The notes: generated from the sequence alone by a model not told the origin. A DNA stretch of 44,847 nucleotides from an uncultured Phycisphaerales bacterium (GCA_937995595.1 CALKJW010000030.1:1-44847), one strand, 5' to 3'; positions 1 to 9,433 are shown, counted from the first letter of the stretch. A program made the numbers and translations.

Positions 1-464
1 GGGCCGACCTCGCGGCCGACATCCGCGCGTGGTTGGCCGACCGGCTGACGGGAGCGCAGCAGGCGGCACGAGATTCGGAGGACCCCATCCCGGCGGCGCT
101 CGCGAGCGACGAGCCGCTGTTCGACGTGCCCGACGGGCTGATCCGCATCTTCGACCGCGACCTGGTCTTCGCCGGGCTGGCCCGCGTCGAGAAACGCGAC
201 GGCAAGGAAATTGTCATCAAGACCGACGACCGCGGCCGCACCATCGACGTTCACGCCTTGCGGCACACCTTCGGGACGCATCTGTCGAAGGCGGGCGTGC
301 CCCTGCGGACGGCCCAGGCCGCGATGCGGCACAGCGACCCGAGCCTCACGGCCAACGTTTACACCGATCCGAAACTCCTCGATGTGGCCGGGGCGGTGGC
401 GAGCCTGCCGGACCTGCCGCTGGGCGGGGTTGGCGAGCGAACGGCAGCGGTGGCCGCTCGCTGA
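1..464 (+). CDS. Tyrosine recombinase/integrase, C-terminal part (5' end outside window)
   Basis: This reading frame is open to the left window edge, so the N-terminal and core-binding parts lie outside. The visible part carries the catalytic signature of phage-type tyrosine recombinases: HALRHTFGTHLSKAG (HxxR box), then MRHSDPSLTANVYTDP with the second conserved His and the nucleophilic Tyr. Such enzymes integrate and excise mobile elements by strand exchange at short att sites. It points toward tRNA-Gly about 1.1 kb away, as expected for an island integrase beside its target. It ends soon after LPDLPLGG. Longer tails occur in some planctomycete relatives (from memory), so the 3' end may be altered. 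Family assignment is firm; activity cannot be judged from the fragment. Confidence 0.88.
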   Translation, partial: ADLAADIRAWLADRLTGAQQAARDSEDPIPAALASDEPLFDVPDGLIRIFDRDLVFAGLARVEKRDGKEIVIKTDDRGRTIDVHALRHTFGTHLSKAGVPLRTAQAAMRHSDPSLTANVYTDPKLLDVAGAVASLPDLPLGGVGERTAAVAAR

Positions 465-483
465 TGAGCCCACACAGGATGCC

Positions 484-1233
484 CTATTTGGTCACGCTGG
501 CGTACTTGATCGGGTTCGCCGCGCCCCGCTTCCGAAACTCGTCCGGCACGCGCTTGCCCACGTACATCTTCTGGATCTGCTCAGGTGCCTCGCGGCCGAC
601 GAACCCGTAGCGGCCAGGTACATCCTGTCGTCCAGGAAAGTTGGCCGCAGTCGCTTCCAACCAATCGTCGGCGATGAACGCCCCCTTGATCACGCCCTGG
701 ACCGTGGCGAGGATCACCTCCGCCTTCTTCGCCTTCGATGGGCTGATCTTCCACGCGTACCGCGTCGCCTCGTAGAGAGACGATTCGGCCAAGGCGCTGC
801 GGTTGACGCTGATCAGCACGGCGTTGTGGCGGAACTTCGCAGGCTCCGCGACGTACTCGCGGATGATCTCCATCGCATGCATCGCGCCGAACTCGTTGCC
901 GCCAACGCCGCCCGCTTCGTTCGTGAGGCCGGGATACGCGTCCATGAGTGCGGACTCGACCTCGAAGGCCGTCGCCTCATCCATCCCGTGCCGGTGGATG
1001 ACATGTGCCACCTCGAATCCCGCCAGACGGATCTGCCGGATGCGCTTCAATTTGTTGTCGAGGTCGTCCCCGTCGATGCCCTGCTCGCCGCGGATGTGAG
1101 CGAAGACGCGGTTGCCCTTGCCCTTGCCGACGTAGAACGTCTCGCCGTTGCGCGGATCGATCAGGCGGTAGACGTACGTCTTGAGCCGCTCGATGACTTC
1201 GGGGGGAAACGCTTCGGCGTGCGGGTGGTCCAT
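484..1233 (-). CDS. GIY-YIG nuclease domain protein (LEM-3-like)
   Basis: A predicted 249-residue protein. Near its N-terminus it has the GIY-YIG core: YVY at about residue 20, YVG at 34-36, then [10 protein letters not shown] with the conserved Arg. A Glu-rich segment [12 protein letters not shown] and the motif TNEAGG follow, as in the LEM-3-like branch. These enzymes cut DNA in repair, restriction or homing. The gene lies between the integrase fragment and tRNA-Gly, on the opposite strand, so it is probably cargo of the integrated element. ATG at 1233 was chosen; ATG at 1242 is equally possible. The frame stays open to 1500, but that extension would overlap the tRNA terminator and a low-complexity repeat. 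No clear ribosome binding site is seen. The C-terminal half is unassigned. Confidence 0.8.
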   Translation of the reverse strand: MDHPHAEAFPPEVIERLKTYVYRLIDPRNGETFYVGKGKGNRVFAHIRGEQGIDGDDLDNKLKRIRQIRLAGFEVAHVIHRHGMDEATAFEVESALMDAYPGLTNEAGGVGGNEFGAMHAMEIIREYVAEPAKFRHNAVLISVNRSALAESSLYEATRYAWKISPSKAKKAEVILATVQGVIKGAFIADDWLEATAANFPGRQDVPGRYGFVGREAPEQIQKMYVGKRVPDEFRKRGAANPIKYASVTK

Positions 1234-1320
1234 AATGACCATGATTGTCCACGAAGCCGGACGGCGGCGTCGGGACGACTCGGTCCGACCGCCGATCGGC
1301 AGCCTCATCCCCGCCACACC

Positions 1321-1368
1321 TTGCACACCCGCTTGCACCTGCGCTTGCACACGCGCTTGCACAAGCGA
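1321..1368. repeat. Four 12-bp direct repeats (TTGCAC-N3-CGC type)
   Basis: Four consecutive 12-bp units begin with TTGCAC: TTGCACACCCGC, TTGCACCTGCGC, TTGCACACGCGC and TTGCACAAGCGA. They lie between the nuclease gene and tRNA-Gly. On the plus strand one frame reads a Leu-Ala-His/Pro/Gln repeat, and on the minus strand a Val-Gln-Ala repeat. They could be recombinase arm sites or the remnant of a coding tail; the sequence does not decide. Confidence 0.75.
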
Positions 1369-1470
1369 GCGTCCGCCCAGGTCATTCCCTGTCATCGTCC
1401 GGCCGTTGTCCCCGATCCCGCCGTCACCGCCCGCCTCGCCGGAACTCGCGGAATCTGCGGGGTTTGTCAA

Positions 1471-1507
1471 CGAAAAGCCGCCGGTGTCATCGTGTGACAT
1501 CGGCGGC
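1471..1507 (-). terminator. Intrinsic terminator of tRNA-Gly
   Basis: Just downstream of the tRNA on the minus strand, GCCGCC(G/A)(G/T)GTCA-type arms at 1477-1489 and 1495-1507 pair with about one mismatch around a short loop. TTTT follows. This also argues that the nuclease gene does not start upstream of about 1470. Confidence 0.75.
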
Positions 1508-1514
1508 AGACAAA

Positions 1515-1585
1515 GCGGGCGAGGAGGATCGAACTCCCGACATTCAGCTTGGGAAGCTGACGTTCTACCGCTGAACTACGCCCGC
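1515..1585 (-). tRNA. tRNA-Gly (anticodon CCC)
   Basis: The minus strand folds as a 71-nt tRNA: acceptor GCGGGCG pairs with CGCCCGC, the D arm is TAGTTCAGCGGTAGA, the anticodon stem TCAGC/GCTGA encloses loop TTCCCAA (anticodon CCC), and the T arm contains GTTCGATCC. No CCA is encoded. Its 3' end faces the integrase fragment, the usual geometry for element integration at a tRNA 3' end. Confidence 0.95.
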
Positions 1586-2147
1586 GGCACGCAGGGAGTA
1601 TATCCGGCGGCAAGCCGCGGCGGTGCGGCAGAGCCTTCGGCAGTGCATCGGGCAAAGGGGTGGGGCCAGACGCGCGTGCCCGTGCCGGCGCTGGCGTGAT
1701 GCGGTGTTCGAGCCGCGTCGGGCAGCGCAGCCGAAGGTGCGAGTCGCCCCGTTGCGCCGGAAGTCTGGTGCGGGGCACGGCAGGAATGCCCACTCGATGG
1801 GGTAACGGCGTTTGCCGAAGACGGCCGGTGGCTTTGGCGTTCGGGCCGCCGCGGCTTGTGCCCACGGACCCACCGCTCCATCGACCGAAGTTGCTGGATA
1901 CCGGTCGCCGCCGCCAAATGCAATCGGTGCAGGCTCGGTTCCGATCTCGCTGCGGTCGGAGCAACGCGGCGGGCAAGAGGATCAACTCACGGATCGACGC
2001 GCAAGCGAACCGACGAAGGGCCGTGCCCGGAACGATGACGACACCTCAAGCCGAGTAAGATAACCGCCGGACTGATGACTCGACGCGCGCACGCACGACC
2101 AAGGTTGAAGGAAACATCGCGCGGGCGCCGCAAGATCATCGTGTCGG
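1586..2147. other. Gene-poor interval between tRNA-Gly and the broken lectin gene
   Basis: No reading frame here has a recognisable domain, start signal or coding-like composition. All candidate frames are short and arginine-rich, as expected by chance in GC-rich DNA. Apart from the tRNA-Gly promoter at its left end I see no structured element. It may be decayed sequence, like the neighbouring broken gene. Confidence 0.5.
1597..1602 (-). promoter_or_regulatory. Probable -10 box for tRNA-Gly
   Basis: TATACT on the minus strand lies 11 nt upstream of the mature tRNA 5' end, so a transcript would begin a few bases before the tRNA. No good -35 box is visible 16-18 bp further up. Confidence 0.4.
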
Positions 2148-2735
2148 TCACGCGCGCCGCCGCCGCCGAACGTGCACCGCCGCGTACAGCGCCGTCGCGC
2201 ACAGCGTGCTGGGGGCGGGCACGACTTCCACAACACCAAAGAACTCCGCGCGCAGTTGAACGGTCTGTGCAAACGGCGACGGGTCGTCGATGATGTCGTT
2301 CCAGCGACCGGGAACACGCCCGAAGAGGGTTTCGTTGGGAGCCCACATGTGCGTGAACGTCTCGGGCATTCCTTGCAGGTTGTTGCTCGGCTCACCCGCA
2401 TTCCAGTTGGTAAAGGTGACCGCTTCGCCGCTCACCCACTGGAACACGCCCTCCGTCGCCAAGTCGTTGAACCCGATCCACAGGTTCCGGTTCACCCCGT
2501 CGAACAGCCCGAACGTTTCAAACACCCAGTCCTGTTCGGTCTGATCGTTGATCGTCACCAGGTTGCCGCCCAGCGTCACGGCGGCCGCCTGCGACGCCGT
2601 CCACGGCGCAGATGCCAGCAGGTAGTAACTGCGCCCGTTCTGCGGTTTCACGATCGGGCCCCCGATCACCTGCCCCTAGGCCGAAACGGCCATCGCAACC
2701 ACGCCCGCAACGCCTGCCGTCAAACGAATGCCCAT
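2148..2735 (-). pseudogene. C-type lectin-like secreted protein with PEP-CTERM-like tail, interrupted by an amber codon
   Basis: From ATG at 2735 (GGGAG upstream) the frame encodes a clear signal peptide, MGIRLTAGVAGVVAMAVSA. It then meets TAG at 2678-2676 where CAG (Gln) would be expected, at the cleavage region. The same frame continues with a C-type lectin-like domain: YYLLASAPWTASQAAAVTLG, WIGFNDLATEGVFQWVSGE, FTNWNAGEPSN and a WND motif. It ends in VPAPSTL, a short hydrophobic stretch and five Arg, which resembles a PEP-CTERM sorting signal. Restarting at GTG 2669 would remove the signal peptide. The simplest reading is a recent CAG-to-TAG nonsense mutation. Sequencing error or suppression cannot be excluded. 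Confidence 0.75.
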
Positions 2736-3221
2736 GTTCCAAACTCCCGGAAGTTCATCCGTCGTCGCACACAGAACCATGCCGTACCGGACGGTGGTCC
2801 GTCCAAGATTCCCGGCGCCGGGCGATCCACGCGCGGCGTCTTCTCGGCGTATGCCAGTGCGCAGCAGTATCCGCGTTCGGCAAGCGGCTCAGCGGTACTG
2901 GCGGGTTCTCGGCGGCACAATGCCGGCAAACTCTGCCCCGCTTGCACGATTATCGGCTCAGGTCGACGCAAGTTGCTTTGGGCAAGCCGGCCTTGAACCG
3001 GCCGCCGCGTTCCGTGCCGAGGTCCACGGAACGCGCATCGTCGGCCCGTCGTTGCACTCGGCGGTGCGCTTTCGCGCCGGCGTGCGTGCGACCGGCTTGC
3101 GCCGGCGCGGCGACCAGCACGGCAGAGCGGCCCCGACCTGATCGGCGATGTGCGGAAGGGCGGATGGCGGCCCAGCGCTGGAACCCGCGAGAACGCACGC
3201 ACGGAACAGGCGTTTCTCCAA
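2736..3221. other. Non-coding interval upstream of the lectin gene
   Basis: No supported gene lies here. At 3007-3034 a perfect 10-bp inverted repeat (GCGTTCCGTG / CACGGAACGC, 8-nt loop) could form a hairpin, but no T-tract follows. CGCCGGCG palindromes recur near 3085-3115. The interval should hold the promoter of the lectin gene, but no convincing box pair is visible. Confidence 0.45.
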
Positions 3222-3294
3222 TGGCCCCGGCAGGACTCGAACCTGCGACCAAGGGATTATGAGTCCCCAGCTCTAACCGCTGAGCTACGGGGCC
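3222..3294 (-). tRNA. tRNA-Ile2 (anticodon CAT, lysidine-type)
   Basis: The minus strand gives a 73-nt cloverleaf: acceptor GGCCCCG/CGGGGCC, D arm TAGCTCAGCGGTTAGAG, anticodon stem GGGGA/TCCCT with loop CTCATAA, T arm CAGGTTCGAGTCCTG and discriminator A. The CAT anticodon could mean Met. However, the GGCCCC start, the ACTCATAATC anticodon context and the CTTGGTCGC variable region closely match the bacterial tRNA-Ile that is modified to lysidine and reads AUA. A TAGACT -10-like box sits at 3306-3311 on the minus strand, 11 nt upstream. Confidence 0.92.
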
Positions 3295-3310
3295 GAGCCG
3301 CGGGGAGTCT

Positions 3311-3350
3311 AGCCCAAACAAAAACGGGGCGCACCGGCCGGTGCGCCCCC
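3311..3350 (-). terminator. Intrinsic terminator of glnN
   Basis: A perfect palindrome GGGGCGCACCGG/CCGGTGCGCCCC at 3326-3349 is followed on the minus strand by GTTTTTGTTTGG. It lies 56 bp after the glnN stop and directly before the tRNA-Ile promoter region. Confidence 0.88.
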
Positions 3351-3405
3351 TGGGCGTTGATGGTGGTTGTCGAGGCGGGCGTGCCGATCCGTGGGTCGGC
3401 GGCGC

Positions 3406-5634
<2,229 letters not shown>

Positions 5635-5941
5635 GGGGCCTTCCTCCGCGGGAGTTCGCCCTGGCTGGCCGCCGCCGCCGGTCGCGCCAGCGCTCCGTCG
5701 CACTCGCGGCCATTGGCTGTTCTGGAGCGGGCCAACAGGGATTGCCCCGCGATCTTTGAAGCGTGATTGTTGCGGGCTGCCGCCTGCGAGCAAGCGTCGG
5801 CACGCTTTGGCGTGCATTCCTCACGCACGGCAACTACATCGGCGAACCCGCGCCCATGCTTGGGCCGGGCACACGAACCTGCCGGCCGTCCCAGAAAGAC
5901 CGCCGCGGCGGGGCGGCAGGCATTTGTCCACAAACGCCTCT
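5635..5941. other. trpA-glnN intergenic region
   Basis: This region follows trpA and precedes glnN, both on the minus strand. Near trpA, at about 5890-5912, GC-rich arms (GCCGCC / GGCGG) followed by TCTTTCT on the minus strand could be a weak trpA terminator. At 5800-5815 an inverted repeat GCACGC-tttg-GCGTGC lies about 165 bp upstream of glnN; it might be an operator, but nothing else supports this. No protein gene is supported. Confidence 0.45.
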
Positions 5942-6751
5942 TTATGCCAAACCGGCCCCCAACTCGCGGCAGAAGGCCCCCGCGGCGGCCGCGGGGCTCT
6001 CGCCGGCCTTGGCCGCGGCACCCATCCGTTTGACCAAGGCGCTGCCGACAATCGCGGCGTCGGCTCCGCCATCGCGGACGACTTGGCGCACCTGTTCCGG
6101 GGTGCCGATGCCGAAGCCGCAGGCGAGTGGCAGGTCGGTGACTTGCCGCAGCATCCGGACACGCTCGGCGATTCGGCCTGTGACCACGTCGCCGCTCTCG
6201 CCCGTGATGCCGGCCCGGGTGAGGACGTAGACAAACCCTGTGCAGGCGCGGGCGATCTCCGCCGCGCGTTGCGGCGAGGTTGTCGGCGCGACCAGCAGGG
6301 TCGTCGTAAGCCCGGCGTTTGCCGCCGCGGCACGCCACGGGCCGCTCTCTTCGGCGGTCAGGTCGGGCAGGATCACGCCGTCGAAACCCGCATCCGCGAG
6401 TTGGCGGAAGCAGGCATCGGGTCCGAGGCGCCAGACGATCGAGACGCTCACCATCGCGACGATGCCGAGTGTGCAGCCCGCCGCGCGTGCCTGCCGGACT
6501 TCCGCCGCGACCGATGCGGGCGTGCAGCCGGAGGCGATCGCCTCGTGCATCGCCGCGGCGATGACGGGGCCATCGGCGATGGGGTCGGAGAAGGGGATGC
6601 CGATCTCGACGACGCTTGCACCGGCGCGCTGGAGTTCGGGCAGCGCGGCGGCGATGGTCCCGACGCTCGGATATCCGCCGCAGACAAACGGCATCAGAGC
6701 CTTGCGGCCGGCGGCGCGAAGATCGCGGAAGATGCTGTCAATGCGGGACAT
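5942..6751 (-). CDS. trpA: Tryptophan synthase alpha chain
   Basis: A predicted 269-residue TIM-barrel subunit that cleaves indole-3-glycerol phosphate to indole and glyceraldehyde 3-phosphate; TrpB uses the indole. VVEIGIPFSDPIADGP at about 47-62 holds the catalytic Glu49 and Asp60. YVLTRAGITG and ACGFGIGTPEQV form the phosphate and flexible loops. Start ATG 6751 gives the family-standard N-terminus (SIFRDLRAAGRKALMPFVCGGYP). No ribosome binding site is present. A TATCCT box lies 8 nt upstream, so the mRNA may be leaderless or nearly so. No other trp gene is within the window, so it is separated from trpB here. Confidence 0.96.
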   Translation of the reverse strand: MSRIDSIFRDLRAAGRKALMPFVCGGYPSVGTIAAALPELQRAGASVVEIGIPFSDPIADGPVIAAAMHEAIASGCTPASVAAEVRQARAAGCTLGIVAMVSVSIVWRLGPDACFRQLADAGFDGVILPDLTAEESGPWRAAAANAGLTTTLLVAPTTSPQRAAEIARACTGFVYVLTRAGITGESGDVVTGRIAERVRMLRQVTDLPLACGFGIGTPEQVRQVVRDGGADAAIVGSALVKRMGAAAKAGESPAAAAGAFCRELGAGLA

Positions 6752-6759
6752 GCGGCGGG

Positions 6760-6765
6760 AGGATA
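6760..6765 (-). promoter_or_regulatory. Possible -10 box placing trpA near-leaderless
   Basis: TATCCT on the minus strand ends 8 nt before the trpA ATG. No -35 match is evident. It belongs to a recurrent pattern in this window. Confidence 0.35.
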
Positions 6766-6844
6766 GGGGAGCCGGAGGCGGGACGAGTCCTTGGCTCACG
6801 CGACGCCCCGGCGACAACGCTTTCGCGGAATCGCAAGGGGCGCG

Positions 6845-6956
6845 GAGTGCGGAGTGCGGAGTGCAGAGTGCAGAGTGCGGAGTGCAGAGTGCAGAGTGCG
6901 GAGTGCAGAGTGCAGAGTGCAGAGTGCGGAGTGCGGAGTGCGGAGTGCGGAGTGCA
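6845..6956. repeat. Heptanucleotide tandem array 1: 16 x GAGTGC(G/A)
   Basis: Sixteen uninterrupted 7-bp units GAGTGCG or GAGTGCA run without any length variation; only the seventh base varies. The array lies in the region between the divergent trpA and asparaginase-like genes. It shows no dyad and no spacer structure. Similar heptad arrays give rise to spurious repetitive reading frames in other planctomycete and verrucomicrobial genomes (from memory). Confidence 0.95.
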
Positions 6957-6964
6957 GATGATCG

Positions 6965-6970
6965 TACAAT
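6965..6970 (+). promoter_or_regulatory. Possible -10 box between the two heptad arrays
   Basis: TACAAT lies in the short unique spacer between the arrays. If used for the downstream gene, its -35 region falls inside array 1, and the approximately 100-nt leader is made of array 2. Confidence 0.4.
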
Positions 6971-6983
6971 CGGCTCTCGCCTT

Positions 6984-7074
6984 CCGACCTCCGACCTCCG
7001 ACCTCCGACCTCCGACCTCCGACCTCCGACCTCCGACCTCCGACCTCCGACTTCCGCCTTCCGCATTCCGACTT
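6984..7074. repeat. Heptanucleotide tandem array 2: 13 x CCGACCT-type
   Basis: Nine perfect CCGACCT units are followed by four degenerate ones (CCGACTT, CCGCCTT, CCGCATT, CCGACTT). All stay in 7-bp register up to 3 nt before the downstream ATG. The period matches array 1, but the unit is unrelated. Confidence 0.95.
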
Positions 7075-7077
7075 CCC

Positions 7078-8034
7078 ATGCCCCCCCTCATCCTCTCCAC
7101 CTGGTCGTTTGGTCCGGTCGCCAACAACCCCGCGTGGGAGGCGATGTCGCGCGGCGGGAGCGCCCTCGACGCCGTCATCATCGGCGCGACCGCGGTCGAG
7201 AACGACCCGACGATCAACTCCGTCGGCATCGGCGGTCTGCCCGATGCGTCGGGGCGCGTCTCGCTCGACGGGTGTGTGATGGAGAACCCGGACCGCGCGG
7301 GCTCGGTCGCGTGTCTGCGGCGCTTCGCCAACCCGTGCGCCATCGCGCGGCGGGTGATGGAGAGAACGATCCACGTCATGCTCGTGGGCGAGGACGCCGA
7401 CCGCTTCGCCGAGCGCGAGGGCTTCGCGCCCATCGGCGAGAAGGGGCTGCTCACCGACTACGCCCGCGCGGAATGGGAGAAGTGGATCAACGACCCGCGC
7501 CACGTTGATCGGGAGAAGTACCGCGGCTGGATCCCGCCGCTGAACGTCGAGGAGAAGGCCCGCAGCGGCCCGAACCAGTCGCACGACACGGTGTGCGTGC
7601 TCGGGATCGACGGCGCGGGCAGGCTCGCGGGCGCGTGCTCGACGTCGGGCATGGCCTTCAAGGTGCCGGGCCGCGTCGGCGATTCGCCGATCATCGGGCA
7701 CGGGCTGTACGTCGATCAGGAGGCGGGCGCCGCCGCGGCGACGGGCAACGGCGAACTGGTCATGGGCACGTGCGGCTCGTTCCTCGCGGTGGAACTGATG
7801 CGCCTCGGCGCGACGCCGATCGAAGCGGTGAGCGAGGCGCTCACGCGGATCACGAAGCGCTTCAAGTTGGGACCGGACCATCAGGTGGCGATGATCGCGC
7901 TGGCGCGCCCCGCGAAGCCCGGCGAGCAGTGGGGGGGCTGGGCCTCCGCGGCGATCCGCCCCGGATACAGCCACACCATCACCGACGCCGCGGGCACGCG
8001 CGTCGAACCCGCGCAGCGCGTGCTGATGCCGTGA
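7078..8034 (+). CDS. N4-(beta-N-acetylglucosaminyl)-L-asparaginase / isoaspartyl peptidase-type Ntn-hydrolase
   Basis: A predicted 318-residue precursor of the aspartylglucosaminidase/type 2 asparaginase family, which self-cleaves to free a catalytic Thr. The site is QSHDTVCVLG, with cleavage expected between Asp170 and Thr171. GRLAGACSTSGMAFKVPGRVGDSPIIG and the GAAAATGNGE segment form the substrate pocket. The N-terminal half has the usual SALDAVIIGATAVENDP segment. Substrates could be glycosylasparagine or isoaspartyl peptides; the sequence does not settle which. No signal peptide is evident, so it is probably cytoplasmic. ATG 7078 follows directly on heptad array 2, and no ribosome binding site is present. 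Its neighbours give no functional link. Confidence 0.9.
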   Translation: MPPLILSTWSFGPVANNPAWEAMSRGGSALDAVIIGATAVENDPTINSVGIGGLPDASGRVSLDGCVMENPDRAGSVACLRRFANPCAIARRVMERTIHVMLVGEDADRFAEREGFAPIGEKGLLTDYARAEWEKWINDPRHVDREKYRGWIPPLNVEEKARSGPNQSHDTVCVLGIDGAGRLAGACSTSGMAFKVPGRVGDSPIIGHGLYVDQEAGAAAATGNGELVMGTCGSFLAVELMRLGATPIEAVSEALTRITKRFKLGPDHQVAMIALARPAKPGEQWGGWASAAIRPGYSHTITDAAGTRVEPAQRVLMP

Positions 8035-8127
8035 AGCGGTGAAACACGGCGGCGCACGGGGTCGCACGGAGAGAGTTCAGGGTTTGCGCGCGGTTCACGC
8101 GTGCGCGACGTCGCTCACCTGGGCGGG

Positions 8128-8595
8128 TCAAGAGCCGTGTTGTGAAGGCCGTGAGGGGACCGGGTCGGGGCGCCACGCCGCGGCGCACTCGGGGCAGATG
8201 GTCAGCCCGTCCTGCTGCGCGGGAACGCCGCGGAGGTTGTACGCGCACGCGGCGCACAGGCCCCTCGCGAGCCGCGATGCGCGCCACGCCCGCGTGTTGA
8301 CACGCTGGAAGTGCACGCCCAGCGGGAGCGCGATCGCCAGCATCGCGGCGATCATGATGAACCCGAAGAGCGACCCGAGCCACGGCCTGAGCCAGACCAT
8401 CGACGCCAGCAGCGCGCCGGTCGTCGCGGCCCACGCGAGCAGCAGCCGACGGTGCTCGTGCAGCAGCAGACGTTGATACTCGCGGCGGACCAGCGCGTCG
8501 TGCCGCGGCGATTCGTCGGTGAAGGTCACGACATGCCGCCGGCCGCGTTCGTCGCGGACCGCGGGCCGGAACGTGAGCCGGTCAACCCACGACAT
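8128..8595 (-). CDS. Membrane protein with C-terminal zinc ribbon
   Basis: A predicted 155-residue protein of unknown role. Two membrane segments lie at about 51-69 and 74-96. A cytoplasmic ribbon follows, with Cys114/Cys117 (CAACAYNLRG) and Cys134/Cys137 (ICPECAAAW). This paired-Cys signature recurs in many planctomycete membrane proteins. The start overlaps the stop of the methionine aminopeptidase gene by 14 bp, so the two are probably co-translated. A related ribbon protein lies on the other side of that gene. Function cannot be inferred beyond likely zinc binding. Confidence 0.75.
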   Translation of the reverse strand: MSWVDRLTFRPAVRDERGRRHVVTFTDESPRHDALVRREYQRLLLHEHRRLLLAWAATTGALLASMVWLRPWLGSLFGFIMIAAMLAIALPLGVHFQRVNTRAWRASRLARGLCAACAYNLRGVPAQQDGLTICPECAAAWRPDPVPSRPSQHGS

Positions 8596-9427
8596 CCGGA
8601 AGGTTCTCCATCCCCTCGCTCAGCACGCGCGGGCCCGACTCGGTGATCATCACGTCGTGCTCGTAGTGCACGGCGGTCGAGCCGTCGGCCGTGTACACGG
8701 GCCACTCCTTGGCGTGCTGCCTCACCTGCCCCGTGCCCAGCGCGATCATCGGCTCTGCCGCGAGCACCGTGCCCGGCGCGCAGCGAACCAGCGCGTCGGG
8801 CCATTCCCCGCTGTAGGTCGGCACCACGTTGGCCAGATACGGCGGCTCGTGCAGCCCCTTCTTGCGTTTGTCGTCCCAGCGCCCGTAGCCGTGCCCGCCC
8901 AGGCCGCGGATGAGATGGAACCCGCACTCGCCCTCGACGTAGCCCTGCACCGTCCGCGCCCAGGCGAGGTAGGTGTTGGCCGGGTGCAGTTCTTCCACGC
9001 CGCGGCGGAGCGACTCCTTGCCGCACTGCATCAGCCGCTTCACCTCGGCGCTGGGGTAGTCCTCGAAGACGTAGGTCCACGCCGCGTCGCCGACCCAGCC
9101 GCGGTGCACGACGCCGACGTCGATCTTCAGCACGTCGCCGGGGCGCATGGGCCGGGTGCACGATCCGGCGGTGCCGTGCACGACGCAGTCGTTCACGCTC
9201 AGGCAGGCGTGCGAGGGGAAGGGGGGCAGCCGCCCGACGCGATAGCCCAGAAAGCACGACCGGCAGCCGAGATCGGCCAGCATCCGCGCGACGAACGCGT
9301 CGATCTGCCCGAGCGTCTGCCCGGCCTTGAGAAACTCGACCAGCCGCTGGTGCGTCTGCACCACGCGCTGGGCCGCGGCAAAGGCGAGGTCGGCATCGAC
9401 TCCGGAAACGACAGGGGCGCGTGACAT
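8582..9427 (-). CDS. map: Methionine aminopeptidase, type I
   Basis: A predicted 281-residue metalloprotease that removes the initiator Met from nascent proteins. All metal ligands are visible: Asp103 (KIDVGVV), Asp114 (WVGDAAWT), His179 (GLGGHGYG), Glu225 (AEPMIALG) and Glu256 (HYEHDVMITE). His84 of the VVHG motif is also there. Start ATG 9427 was chosen over an upstream open extension because it gives the family-typical N-terminus. A TACCAT box lies 6 nt upstream and there is no ribosome binding site, suggesting a leaderless mRNA. It overlaps the downstream zinc-ribbon gene. Confidence 0.95.
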   Translation of the reverse strand: MSRAPVVSGVDADLAFAAAQRVVQTHQRLVEFLKAGQTLGQIDAFVARMLADLGCRSCFLGYRVGRLPPFPSHACLSVNDCVVHGTAGSCTRPMRPGDVLKIDVGVVHRGWVGDAAWTYVFEDYPSAEVKRLMQCGKESLRRGVEELHPANTYLAWARTVQGYVEGECGFHLIRGLGGHGYGRWDDKRKKGLHEPPYLANVVPTYSGEWPDALVRCAPGTVLAAEPMIALGTGQVRQHAKEWPVYTADGSTAVHYEHDVMITESGPRVLSEGMENLPDVVG

Positions 9428-9433
9428 CGGGCG

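Noticed and set aside
1234-1500. N-terminal extension of the GIY-YIG protein back to 1500
   Set aside because: It would run through the tRNA-Gly terminator and a 12-bp repeat and adds only low-complexity residues ahead of the conserved domain.
1245-1574. Plus-strand peptide ending [17 protein letters not shown]
   Set aside because: The end is only the antisense translation of tRNA-Gly, a known source of false proteins. The repetitive part is treated as a possible integrase tail remnant instead.
1586-2147. Short open frames as small genes
   Set aside because: Several frames are open on both strands with no start signal, no conserved motif and Arg-rich composition.
3222-3294. tRNA-Met (elongator or initiator)
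   Set aside because: The body sequence matches the lysidine-type tRNA-Ile2, and the GGCCCC start and anticodon arm do not fit initiator tRNA.
6845-7074. CRISPR array
   Set aside because: The units are 7 bp and contiguous, with no unique spacers, no dyad repeats and no cas genes.
6840-7077. Coding heptad repeats fused to trpA or the asparaginase-like gene
   Set aside because: Both flanking proteins have family-standard N-termini without them; the repeat peptides arise in every frame because 7 is not a multiple of 3.
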